Assembly (NCBI GenBank): GCA_000695325.1 | Contig: AVPN01000202.1 | Span: 1 to 47,793, forward strand | Length of the DNA stretch: 47,793 nt | Source: Pleurobrachia bachei | Taxonomy: Eukaryota > Ctenophora > Tentaculata > Cydippida > Pleurobrachiidae | Direction: 5' to 3' | Shown here: positions 35,601 through 42,880 of the stretch, in pieces | Position numbering within the stretch: the stretch's first letter is position 1 | How the letters are laid out: every line of letters begins with the position of its first letter | Position numbers and translations under genes: made by a program | Notes under the pieces: generated by a model | What the model was told of the DNA's origin: nothing | The model's database searches: none | Seen by the model: the letters and a program-made list of their open reading frames with translations, nothing else

Positions 35601-36352
35601 AAAGACACGATCCTGACTGTGAGCGGGAAGCTAAACGAAGCTGCCATAAAAGACACGATCCTGACTGTGAGCGGGAAGCTAAACGAAGCTGCCATAAAAG
35701 ACACGATCCTGACTGTGAGCGGGAAGCTAAACGAAGCTGCCATAAAAGACACGATCCTGACTGTGAGCGGGAAGCTAAACGAAGCTGCCATAAAAGACAC
35801 GATCCTGACTGTGAGCGGGAAGCTAAACGAAGCTGCCATAAAAGACACGATCCTGACTGTGAGCGGGAAGCTAAACGAAGCTGCCATAAAAGACACGATC
35901 CTGACTGTGAGCGGGAAGCTAAACGAAGCTGCCATAAAAGACACGATCCTGACTGTGAGCGGGAAGCTAAACGAAGCTGCCATAAAAGACACGATCCTGA
36001 CTGTGAGCGGGAAGCTAAACGAAGCTGCCATAAAAGACACGATCCTGACTGTGAGCGGGAAGCTAAACGAAGCTGCCATAAAAGACACGATCCTGACTGT
36101 GAGCGGGAAGCTAAACGAAGCTGCCATAAAAGACACGATCCTGACTGTGAGCGGGAAGCTAAACGAAGCTGCCATAAAAGACACGATCCTGACTGTGAGC
36201 GGGAAGCTAAACGAAGCTGCCATAAAAGACACGATCCTGACTGTGAGCGGGAAGCTAAACGAAGCTGCCATAAAAGACACGATCCTGACTGTGAGCGGGA
36301 AGCCACCGCCAGTTACCCCGGCAACACACTCGGATTCACGCTGTTGAACTAA
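31787..36352 (+). CDS. Giant repeat protein, segment 7 (second copy of block 4, divergent repeats, 48-bp array 1)
   Basis: The segment is in frame 2. The first 900 bases repeat 30884-31785 almost exactly. New sequence begins at about 32687 and encodes divergent basic repeats. Signature relatives occur near 32960 (GFITSINDDSKS), 34030 (VHLKMRDDSPKV) and 35030 (LSITTITKDESIKV). From about 35380 a Pro/Arg/Lys-rich linker with CHRQPKCRPPG leads into a 16-residue repeat, PDCEREAKRSCHKRHD, present as 16 full perfect units. The frame is lost at 36301, where the array is followed by a copy of 35234 onward, offset 1067 bp, giving a false end at 36352. Confidence 0.88.
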   Translation: MHTVSYTGSRVAFVSMSTIGRMQLSPREQATTVARKVDNRVKISNSAERDMFVVTTKMKTSTRKSFRLFDIAVRGRSYVSTNGKLSLWKMELHRLAGKIVIRNEAKRVIDIHTIFNSFGHTRMRYSVGKLRIKTNPVRKIRPIIESAKSLKSGSLAVLERGINKERGPGVSIASVGIKLTWSVTMVISKENSRRKITITKDKITVPGSVKYFASQRTSVQIGLPVAIETKPQHRTLSSKEGKYHGLPYHIFSTRPVSVIQHVELTRRMRAHFLTSKQYASGSERKGLKRFFYREHPRMRVVAEWDQGILTPIMKWEMSRGKLHPLPTTGRELQPGHTVRLERRRIVYYLVRTLEHSKTMGSARSETRFTQFRVVIKLITKTADQPAMGFITSINDDSKSIFRLQIWRAWSTEVVEGKYGTKLVPRTNPKPRSKTSDSHKLTAFVGFHDNSATELGRRTATSFPSLSTKHRVTPVLYAASERTDVTSTVAYPQPDTLVDTDPRHHMATKHFHVAVLRGEMQICGLYTRGSVSRWVRLSNTPGRHQGDFRRHRLKKTARQAGELEKVYICADMKRATLKRVRFKLAEPDFKIISGHQIKLVLVTVIKMRKYLTMKHLGDTHSLVSGKAVRVLRRTIQRPTSKGAVSISVTTLAAHRVRKVNKILRTVSREYRYYTSRVSRMEETRPFMDKEGGKVLERHTIKSFVSAEVSNNKPTLHLVLTLPVTLKNKSGIRDRAHIKLTTSMRMVSEVTVHLKMRDDSPKVSGFSRLSVMKRSYCLIGVDPTKIGRWELRLRDNTNDAPKIGFVMELKSVMEVQRFRLRLYREVTMDTGFNVRVLPKIMYTSVGDTEIYRGSDSFTEMITYRDTRHTLSIETVGARICSSSFIKLVKGRGDKIAPSSTSCEFKARVKKLVYFVGNGYVQVTGKAPKITLITNLSFALSRLGTTRLSIDHHMLRVTGQGIQPRRIPPLVTLAFHNQGPSSDFESGNQKRLPVKLKISVAQSRGYTEQRPTVTVVRRLPLIPSSREAEGHTRPSSKIILTKNSVSSLVLRKVRPNEIKTVVTTRFVKYDISQVSTDLTASLSITTITKDESIKVRRIQKVNLSRATRVIAQEKTNERIMTIVVKTRKEKGHGIIIQDPKFSVSLHHNIFSISHRQLPRQHTRIHAVELIRMRVTDRDSEPTPRSSVISSNLVQVHHGKKMFTEVTVIVCHRQPKCRPPGLPRQRGKRNSGDNTDDKRYEGDENSLPDCEREAKRSCHKRHDPDCEREAKRSCHKRHDPDCEREAKRSCHKRHDPDCEREAKRSCHKRHDPDCEREAKRSCHKRHDPDCEREAKRSCHKRHDPDCEREAKRSCHKRHDPDCEREAKRSCHKRHDPDCEREAKRSCHKRHDPDCEREAKRSCHKRHDPDCEREAKRSCHKRHDPDCEREAKRSCHKRHDPDCEREAKRSCHKRHDPDCEREAKRSCHKRHDPDCEREAKRSCHKRHDPDCEREAKRSCHKRHDPDCEREATASYPGNTLGFTLLN

Positions 36353-36582
36353 TTAGGATGAGAGTGACTGACAGAGACAGTGAACCCACTCCCAGATCCT
36401 CTGTGATCTCTTCAAACCTGGTGCAGGTGCATCATGGCAAGAAGATGTTTACTGAGGTGACCGTTATTGTTTGCCATCGCCAACCAAAATGCCGCCCTCC
36501 CGGGTTACCAAGACAACGCGGCAAACGAAATAGTGGTGATAATACAGATGATAAAAGATATGAAGGTGATGAAAATAGTCTT
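35234..36582 (+). repeat. Tandem block duplication 5, offset 1067 bp
   Basis: The linker at 35234-35515 recurs at 36301-36582. The first copy carries the 16-unit array and the second a 7-unit array. The join uses the shared triplet agc at the end of the last array unit. The offset is 2 mod 3. Confidence 0.93.
35515..36300 (+). repeat. 48-bp tandem array 1, 16 identical units
   Basis: The period is exactly 48 bp from 35522 to 36290 (16 full units and a partial one). All appear identical apart from the first few bases of the first unit. It encodes PDCEREAKRSCHKRHD. Because 48 is divisible by three, other frames and the minus strand are open as well. Confidence 0.96.
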
Positions 36583-38157
36583 CCTGATTGTGAGCGGGAA
36601 GCTAAACGAAGCTGCCATAAAAGACACGATCCTGACTGTGAGCGGGAAGCTAAACGAAGTTGCCATAAAAGACATGATCCAGACTGTGAGCGGGAAGCTA
36701 AACGAAGCTGCCATAAAAGACACAATCCTGACTGTGAGCGGGAAGCTAAACGTAGCTGCCATAAAAGACACAATCCTGACTGTGAGCGGAAAGCTAAACG
36801 TAGCTGCCATAAAAGACTAGATCCTGACTGTGAGGCCGAAGCTAAACGTAGCTGCCATAGAAGACACGATCCTGACTGTGAGCGGGAAGCTAAACGAAGC
36901 TGCCATAAAAGACACGATCCTGACTGTGAGCGGGGTGGCGAGTTGGAAGGAAAACCACCTCATCCACACAGGCAACAACCCCATCACGATCCCAGACATC
37001 ACAGCAATCTAGGACCATTAGCTGAAGGCTGCACGGCATCATCGGCTCAAGCTATCATCTTCCATTGGCGACCTACCAACATCAAATCAGTGACAAATGG
37101 GCATACCCTCCGGTACATTGGGGAACATCACGATGACATGGCCAAAACTAGGACATCGATGAAGACCTTTTCACCTGACAAAACGGTCAAGTTGTCTGTT
37201 CGTCCGGGTGTCCCCCCTCCTCCAATTAAGTGGAGTGACGTGCGGTTGGTACCCATGGTAACCATCGTCACAACTCATGTTGAACCGAGGATCCTTGTAG
37301 GAAATCTAAAACTCACCGTGGTTGATAAAGTTAGATTTACAGATAGACAGACTCGTATCAGGATTGTGGACAGGGGAAACCTTGTAATGTCATCAACTGA
37401 AAATCCCGGGCCAAAACACATCGTTATCATCGAGGTCATTCGGCAGATGTTCCGTGTGGGAATCGGGAAAGACTCCCTCCAACTACCAACTAAGCTAACT
37501 CCAACTGTCATTGCCCATCCTCAAATCACAAAATACCAGGGCATGCTAGCGGCATCCCTTGTTGTCGTGACAACGGCAAGGGATACAAAGTACGTGGTAA
37601 AGACCGCTTACAGGTGGACTACTACTGAGCAGAAGCACCTGGTGAGAAGGTTAGTGATGAGGAAACGTGTTCTATCCCTGAAGATCGCCGTGAAAGTTCA
37701 GGTACCAGAGTTGTACTTTGCTGAACCGGAAATCATTTCTTCCGTTAAAACTCGTCACTATGGGCTGAGCGTTGCCATGGAAACGAACATGCTTCGATTC
37801 GATCTCCTGACAAAGTCCACCAAACCAATCCTTATTGGTAGGACTGAGAAGAACGAAGTGGTGCCTTACATTATTTCAAACACCGAGCTGACGAATTTCC
37901 AACATAAAAAGTTTACCGGTGCCCGAGGACGACATGCTCTGCTACTAACTGTGAACCTTCAGACCAAGAAGGTTTTACACCGAGAGATTGGAAGAGTGAA
38001 GGGAATGAGCACCGACCACAAGTGGAAACCTACTGCCGTGACAGTGTCAAAGGCTGATGTGATTCAAGGACACGATACCTCTTTCCCAACGGATGATATC
38101 TCCGCTAAAGCATTGGCGAGCTTCACCCCTAAACACCTTTCTCCCGATCAACTGTGA
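36301..38157 (+). CDS. Giant repeat protein, segment 8 (48-bp array 2 and downstream repeats, first copy)
   Basis: The segment is in frame 1. It repeats the linker before the array (HRQLPRQHTRIHAVELIR and onward) and then has 7 full, variant units of the 16-residue Cys/Arg/Lys repeat. The array exits into a His/Pro-rich stretch (KPPHPHRQQPHHDPRHH near 36950) and basic beta-type repeats. The region 38046-38095 is the normal-sense partner of the complemented patch at 40234-40283. It encodes SKADVIQGHDTSFPTD and is open. The segment ends falsely at 38157, where the sequence jumps at 38153 back into a 48-bp array. Confidence 0.85.
   Translation, partial: SHRQLPRQHTRIHAVELIRMRVTDRDSEPTPRSSVISSNLVQVHHGKKMFTEVTVIVCHRQPKCRPPGLPRQRGKRNSGDNTDDKRYEGDENSLPDCEREAKRSCHKRHDPDCEREAKRSCHKRHDPDCEREAKRSCHKRHNPDCEREAKRSCHKRHNPDCERKAKRSCHKRLDPDCEAEAKRSCHRRHDPDCEREAKRSCHKRHDPDCERGGELEGKPPHPHRQQPHHDPRHHSNLGPLAEGCTASSAQAIIFHWRPTNIKSVTNGHTLRYIGEHHDDMAKTRTSMKTFSPDKTVKLSVRPGVPPPPIKWSDVRLVPMVTIVTTHVEPRILVGNLKLTVVDKVRFTDRQTRIRIVDRGNLVMSSTENPGPKHIVIIEVIRQMFRVGIGKDSLQLPTKLTPTVIAHPQITKYQGMLAASLVVVTTARDTKYVVKTAYRWTTTEQKHLVRRLVMRKRVLSLKIAVKVQVPELYFAEPEIISSVKTRHYGLSVAMETNMLRFDLLTKSTKPILIGRTEKNEVVPYIISNTELTNFQHKKFTGARGRHALLLTVNLQTKKVLHREIGRVKGMSTDHKWKPTAVTVSKADVIQGHDTSFPTDDISAKALASFTPKHLSPDQL
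36583..36940 (+). repeat. 48-bp tandem array 2, 7 units with variants
   Basis: There are seven full units and a partial one, with variants RHN, ERKAK...RLD and EAEAK...RRHD. The array exits into GGELEGKPPHPHRQQ in the giant frame. One variant (actaga) puts a stop in the alternative frame. Confidence 0.95.
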
Positions 38158-39130
38158 GCGGGAAGCTAAACGAAGCTGCCATAAAAGACATAATCCAGAC
38201 TGTGAGCGGGAAGCTAAACGTAGCTGCCATAAAAGACACAATCCTGACTGTGAGCGGAAAGCTAAACGTAGCTGCCATAAAAGACTAGATCCTGACTGTG
38301 AGGCCGAAGCTAAACGTAGCTGCCATAGAAGACACGATCCTGACTGTGAGCGGGAAGCTAAACGAAGCTGCCATAAAAGACACGATCCTGACTGTGAGCG
38401 GGAAGCTAAACGAAGTTGCCATAAAAGACATGATCCAGACTGTGAGCGGGAAGCTAAACGAAGCTGCCATAAAAGACATAATCCAGACTGTGAGCGGGAA
38501 GCTAAACGTAGCTGCCATAAAAGACACAATCCTGACTGTGAGCGGAAAGCTAAACGTAGCTGCCATAAAAGACTAGATCCTGACTGTGAGGCCGAAGCTA
38601 AACGTAGCTGCCATAGAAGACACGATCCTGACTGTGAGCGGGAAGCTAAACGAAGCTGCCATAAAAGACACGATCCTGACTGTGAGCGGGAAGCTAAACG
38701 AAGTTGCCATAAAAGACATGATCCAGACTGTGAGCGGGAAGCTAAACGAAGCTGCCATAAAAGACATAATCCAGACTGTGAGCGGGAAGCTAAACGTAGC
38801 TGCCATAAAAGACACAATCCTGACTGTGAGCGGAAAGCTAAACGTAGCTGCCATAAAAGACTAGATCCTGACTGTGAGGCCGAAGCTAAACGTAGCTGCC
38901 ATAGAAGACACGATCCTGACTGTGAGCGGGAAGCTAAACGAAGCTGCCATAAAAGACATAATCCAGACTGTGAGCGGGAAGCTAAACGTAGCTGCCATAA
39001 AAGACACAATCCTGACTGTGAGCGGAAAGCTAAACGTAGCTGCCATAAAAGACTAGATCCTGACTGTGAGGCCGAAGCTAAACGTAGCTGCCATAGAAGA
39101 CACGATCCTGACTGTGAGCGGGGTGGCGAG
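38153..39130 (+). repeat. 48-bp tandem array 3, 20 units with six-unit higher order
   Basis: There are twenty full units and a partial one. The EAEAK variant recurs at intervals of 6, 6 and 4 units, giving a 288-bp higher-order repeat. Silent changes (cga/cgt, agc/agt, cac/cat, cct/cca) occur in the giant frame, which is never interrupted. Confidence 0.95.
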
Positions 39131-40252
39131 TTGGAAGGAAAACCACCTCATCCACACAGGCAACAACCCCATCACGATCCCAGACATCACAGCAATCTAG
39201 GACCATTAGCTGAAGGCTGCACGGCATCATCGGCTCAAGCTATCATCTTCCATTGGCGACCTACCAACATCAAATCAGTGACAAATGGGCATACCCTCCG
39301 GTACATTGGGGAACATCACGATGACATGGCCAAAACTAGGACATCGATGAAGACCTTTTCCCCTGCCCAAACGGTCAAGTTGTCTGTTCGTCCGGGTGTC
39401 CCCCCTCCTCCAATTAAGTGGAGTGACGTGCGGTTGGTACCCATGGTAACCATCGTCACAACTCATGTTGAACCGAGGATCCTTGTAGGAAATCTAAAAC
39501 TCACCGTGGTTGATAAAGTTAGATTTACAGATAGACAGACTCGTATCAGGATTGTGGACAGGGGAAACCTTGTAATGTCATCAACTGAAAATCCCGGGCC
39601 AAAACACATCGTTATCATCGAGGTCATTCGGCAGATGTTCCGTGTGGGAATCGGGAAAGACTCCCTCCAACTACCAACTAAGCTAACTCCAACTGTCATT
39701 GCCCATCCTCAAATCACAAAATACCAGGGCATGCTAGCGGCATCCCTTGTTGTCGTGACAACGGCAAGGGATACAAAGTACGTGGTAAAGACCGCTTACA
39801 GGTGGACTACTACTGAGCAGAAGCACCTGGTGAGAAGGTTAGTGATGAGGAAACGTGTTCTATCCCTGAAGATCGCCGTGAAAGTTCAGGTACCAGAGTT
39901 GTACTTTGCTGAACCGGAAATCATTTCTTCCGTTAAAACTCGTCACTATGGGCTGAGCGTTGCCATGGAAACGAACATGCTTCGATTCGATCTCCTGACA
40001 AAGTCCACCAAACCAATCCTTATTGGTAGGACTGAGAAGAACGAAGTGGTGCCTTACATTATTTCAAACGCCGAGCTGACGACTTTCCAACATAAAAAGT
40101 TTACCGGTGCCCGAGGACGACATGCTCTACTACTAACTGTGAACCTTCAGACCAAGAAGGTTTTACATCGAGAGATTGGAAGAGTGAAGGGAATTAGCAC
40201 CGACCACAAGTGGAAACCTACTGCCGTGATAGTCAGTTTCCGACTACACTAA
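38153..40252 (+). CDS. Giant repeat protein, segment 9 (48-bp array 3 and second copy of downstream repeats)
   Basis: The segment is in frame 2. It has 20 full units of the 16-residue repeat with a higher-order period of six units, then a near-identical copy (offset 2188 bp) of 36940-38040. The stop at 40250-40252 lies inside the 50-base patch 40234-40283, which is the parallel complement of 38046-38095. In the undamaged copy this position is open. The stop is therefore a sequence artefact or a lesion and not a natural end. Coding resumes in the same frame at 40286. Confidence 0.87.
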   Translation, partial: CEREAKRSCHKRHNPDCEREAKRSCHKRHNPDCERKAKRSCHKRLDPDCEAEAKRSCHRRHDPDCEREAKRSCHKRHDPDCEREAKRSCHKRHDPDCEREAKRSCHKRHNPDCEREAKRSCHKRHNPDCERKAKRSCHKRLDPDCEAEAKRSCHRRHDPDCEREAKRSCHKRHDPDCEREAKRSCHKRHDPDCEREAKRSCHKRHNPDCEREAKRSCHKRHNPDCERKAKRSCHKRLDPDCEAEAKRSCHRRHDPDCEREAKRSCHKRHNPDCEREAKRSCHKRHNPDCERKAKRSCHKRLDPDCEAEAKRSCHRRHDPDCERGGELEGKPPHPHRQQPHHDPRHHSNLGPLAEGCTASSAQAIIFHWRPTNIKSVTNGHTLRYIGEHHDDMAKTRTSMKTFSPAQTVKLSVRPGVPPPPIKWSDVRLVPMVTIVTTHVEPRILVGNLKLTVVDKVRFTDRQTRIRIVDRGNLVMSSTENPGPKHIVIIEVIRQMFRVGIGKDSLQLPTKLTPTVIAHPQITKYQGMLAASLVVVTTARDTKYVVKTAYRWTTTEQKHLVRRLVMRKRVLSLKIAVKVQVPELYFAEPEIISSVKTRHYGLSVAMETNMLRFDLLTKSTKPILIGRTEKNEVVPYIISNAELTTFQHKKFTGARGRHALLLTVNLQTKKVLHREIGRVKGISTDHKWKPTAVIVSFRLH

Positions 40253-40283
40253 GTTCCTGTGCTATGGAGAAAGGGTTGCCTAC
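40234..40283. other. 50-base parallel-complement patch C
   Basis: Every one of the 50 bases is the Watson-Crick complement of the base at the same place in the other copy (38046-38095), in the same order. For example, gtcaaaggctgatg at 38046 corresponds to cagtttccgactac at 40234. The flanks match directly apart from single differences. The patch introduces the stop at 40250-40252. Confidence 0.97.
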
Positions 40284-40285
40284 GT

Positions 40286-40846
40286 ATCTCCGCTAAAGCA
40301 TTGGCGAGCTTCACCCCTAAGCACCTTTCTCCCGATCACAAGTGGTACCAGCGTACGGAGGTTTCTTTAGAGGTTTATCACGAGGTAACCCCTCAAGTAA
40401 AACGAACCTCGTATCACGACATAGGGATGAGAGTTCTTGACACTAAACAAGTCTCACGAAAATGGGAGTTACCTGTGTTTGCAGCTTCGTCCGCGAAGAC
40501 GCTCAGGCATACTGTCCAGCTAACTGCTGGAGTCAGATCAAAGATGGAATCACTAAGAAAAGCTCGGGTTCTCCAACTAACCGGGGTTAATCTCAGAACC
40601 AAGAATGAGAAACATGATCCGAGGATAAAATCGCAGTCCGTGGCTGAAAGAGACTCCTTCGTTGTCAGTACAAGGGCAAAGGACGACTCTTACAAAGTCA
40701 CAACGTACATTACAACGCTGTCCTTGCATGAGCCAAACGTCAAAACAACCGAAAAGCGAACAGCAAAGATTCTGAAATTCAGACAGTCTGTCACTTCAAA
40801 GCCAGAGCATAAGCTGAGCATGTCGATACCTCGGAGCGTTAGGTAA
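40286..40846 (+). CDS. Giant repeat protein, segment 10 (after the 40.2 kb patch)
   Basis: The frame is the same (2) as the previous segment. The first 50 bases match 38098-38152, then the sequence is unique: HKWYQRTEVSLEV and onward, with the signature ERDSFVVSTRAKDDSYKV near 40648. The stop at 40844-40846 is in the same frame that is open on both sides. Reading the complement in place across about 40835-40885 removes the stop and gives HVKQSSKHV, which resembles RVKQSSGYVVKL at about 29080 in this same protein. The stop is therefore probably another patch effect. There is no second copy here to prove it. Confidence 0.8.
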   Translation: MSAKALASFTPKHLSPDHKWYQRTEVSLEVYHEVTPQVKRTSYHDIGMRVLDTKQVSRKWELPVFAASSAKTLRHTVQLTAGVRSKMESLRKARVLQLTGVNLRTKNEKHDPRIKSQSVAERDSFVVSTRAKDDSYKVTTYITTLSLHEPNVKTTEKRTAKILKFRQSVTSKPEHKLSMSIPRSVR

Positions 40847-40885
40847 TCAAGACAACACGTGCACTTTGTTAGCAGGTTTGTACAC
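40836..40885. other. Probable 50-base complemented patch D (no second copy)
   Basis: A single same-frame stop (40844-40846) sits in an otherwise open frame. The in-place complement reads SISSVVHVKQSSKHV, matching the style of RVKQSSGYVVKL near 29080. A complement stop at 40886-40888 limits the end, so a 50-base patch would start at about 40830-40838. Confidence 0.68.
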
Positions 40886-42880
40886 ACTGTGTACCTAAAA
40901 CTTGGCATCATCCCTCGCATACGATTGGAGGCAGGACGACTTTCTGCAAAAATGACAACACGGTTTACCATTGCAGACGAGACTGTCAAAGAGGGAGTCA
41001 TTGTTCACGGGAAATTCATGTCTATCTCCCTTCAATACCCACTACTCGCAGGTTCAGAAACAAAGAAGGTCCGGCGAATTTACCCTGCACTAAGCCAGGG
41101 TTCCTCTCGTCAACCGTTCGGTTACACTCTCACAATTCTCAAACCCCACAAACGCCGGCCAACGTTCACCAGTGACCGGAGTGAGATCCTGGGTAAATAC
41201 AAACATCCGGAGACCAAATACAAGAGCTACTTCAATCTCAAGAGTGAGGTTACACAGGAGCTCTACGCAGTGAGGAAGGTAAAATATCGGTACGAGGAGC
41301 TGAGGAGTTTGAAGTACCGACAGGACCAGGTTGATGCCAATGATCTCTCAATCAGGGAGGGCTACACCAACTTTGGTTTGTACGTTGAGGAGACATTTAA
41401 TGATGTGGAGGAACGTCCAAGACCCTTGGCAACAGTTGAAAGAATTGAAATTGAGATGATTGCTATTTCAGCTCCCACCGTGAGACCTATACTCGAGTGT
41501 GAGGGACAATGGTTTCACAGGACTACAAAGTACAAGTTTGGTGGCCATAAGTTCATCCAAACTGAGGTTTTGTTAAATCCCGGAGGTGGTGGTAAACCCG
41601 CTGCTTGGATAGAATGGGGTGCAGTTAAGGTTGGTGTGTTGGGTTCTCATGAGATACAGTACATAGGTGAGGAGAAGGCCACGACTAGCGTGATTATCCA
41701 ACCATCCACCGCTGACACCAAGGATACACCCAAAGAGATCATCTCAGTTGCAAAGAACAAGCGAGTATTCGTGGTCCGTCAGCATACCTCCTTCAGAACA
41801 TTCTACTTTGATCTAAACACGGATAAACGGCCCCGTGAGCACGTGATCAAGGGTGTTTTCTCGGAGCAGAGCAATCATCTTGACTACCATCTTCTCCAGT
41901 GCCGAGTCTACAAAGACCGGATCAGGTTACGATCATCAGGTGGAAGGAAACAGAAATTGAATAGGATTGAGGGACTATATACTCGCCAGAAGAGAGCTTG
42001 GAAGATTAGGTGCTCGAAGGTAGAGCTTGCAAAGCGAGAAGTCCTCTCATTCGGTGTCCTGAAAGAACCAGATCAGAGAATGGAGCTGATAATTTCATCG
42101 GAAAATGGGTTCAATCCCCGATCAGAAACGGTATCCCAGTTGATTATCAATAATCCGCACTGGATCGTTTACACGACAACCCGCCACGATCATGTGATCG
42201 ACCGAAACCAAGATATTTCAAAGGTTAAGTTTGTGGTAGGAGGAAGCTATCGTAGGGACCATGGGCAGAAAACGAGTGCATCATATGTTTACGGTAGCAC
42301 GGAAGAGAGGAAGAGTGCGGAGTCATACACCTTGTCAGGACCGTTTAAGGTTCACTTTGAATCCAAGGGAAATCTACATTCGGTGCATTATAGGAACCTG
42401 CAAAAGACGACAGTGGAATACAGGCTGGCGACGGAAAAAGAGCAAAAATCTATTGAGGGAAGTGGGCAGTCATACACTATAGATACAGAGGCAAAGAGTG
42501 GAGAGTCGTACAGTTTGGACTTGGGAGAGAGTAGCGGGAAAGAATCTGAATCTTATAGTCTCCAAACCGACAGTATCAGTGGAGAATCTCAAGGACACTC
42601 GGTGAAGGGAGGAGAATCATACAGTCTAAAACTGGAAACAGAAAACCAGTACAAAGACCAGTACACACTGCAAACGGAAGACCAGGAGAAAAAGGTCATC
42701 AAAGGTGAATCTTACACTCTCCAACTCGATAAAGAAGACGTAACAAAGGAAGAGTATTCAGTTGATTACAAAACTGTTGGTAAAGGGGAACATAAATCAC
42801 TGTCAAAGAGGGAGTCATTGTTCACGGGAAATTCATGTCTATCTCCCTTCAATACCCACTACTCGCAGGTTCAGAAATAA
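40859..42880 (+). CDS. Giant repeat protein, segment 11 (haplotype A C-terminal region, first copy)
   Basis: Frame 2 continues. The first 8-10 codons probably still lie in the 40.85 kb patch. The sequence then encodes a less repetitive basic region (41000-42400), with a Gly-rich turn PGGGGKP near 41578, followed by the ESYSL-type Lys/Glu/Ser repeats from about 42440. At 42799 it jumps back to a copy of 40982 onward (offset 1817 bp), so the final 27 residues are out-of-frame junction sequence. Bases 41822-41871 are the normal-sense partner of the complemented patch 43639-43688. Confidence 0.87.
   Translation: MHFVSRFVHTVYLKLGIIPRIRLEAGRLSAKMTTRFTIADETVKEGVIVHGKFMSISLQYPLLAGSETKKVRRIYPALSQGSSRQPFGYTLTILKPHKRRPTFTSDRSEILGKYKHPETKYKSYFNLKSEVTQELYAVRKVKYRYEELRSLKYRQDQVDANDLSIREGYTNFGLYVEETFNDVEERPRPLATVERIEIEMIAISAPTVRPILECEGQWFHRTTKYKFGGHKFIQTEVLLNPGGGGKPAAWIEWGAVKVGVLGSHEIQYIGEEKATTSVIIQPSTADTKDTPKEIISVAKNKRVFVVRQHTSFRTFYFDLNTDKRPREHVIKGVFSEQSNHLDYHLLQCRVYKDRIRLRSSGGRKQKLNRIEGLYTRQKRAWKIRCSKVELAKREVLSFGVLKEPDQRMELIISSENGFNPRSETVSQLIINNPHWIVYTTTRHDHVIDRNQDISKVKFVVGGSYRRDHGQKTSASYVYGSTEERKSAESYTLSGPFKVHFESKGNLHSVHYRNLQKTTVEYRLATEKEQKSIEGSGQSYTIDTEAKSGESYSLDLGESSGKESESYSLQTDSISGESQGHSVKGGESYSLKLETENQYKDQYTLQTEDQEKKVIKGESYTLQLDKEDVTKEEYSVDYKTVGKGEHKSLSKRESLFTGNSCLSPFNTHYSQVQK

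Larger units (their letters stand above)
36583..40228 (+). repeat. Block duplication 6, offset 2188 bp
   Basis: Array 2 plus 36940-38040 recurs as array 3 plus 39128-40228. Differences are few: acctgacaaaac versus ccctgcccaaac near 37172/39360, and two changes near 37882/40070. The offset is 1 mod 3, the only one of the seven that is not 2 mod 3. The two arrays differ in unit number. Confidence 0.92.

Noticed and set aside
35365-36306. 313- and 280-codon minus-strand ORFs over the 48-bp array
   Set aside because: They follow automatically from a 48-bp period without stops in these frames; they have no start context or flanking coding signal.
35515-39130. CRISPR-like array
   Set aside because: The 48-bp units are contiguous with no unique spacers, and they encode an in-frame peptide repeat.
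40234-40283. Small inversion or template switch as the cause of the patch
   Set aside because: An inversion yields the reverse complement. Here the order is kept, and the reverse complement of 38046-38095 does not match.
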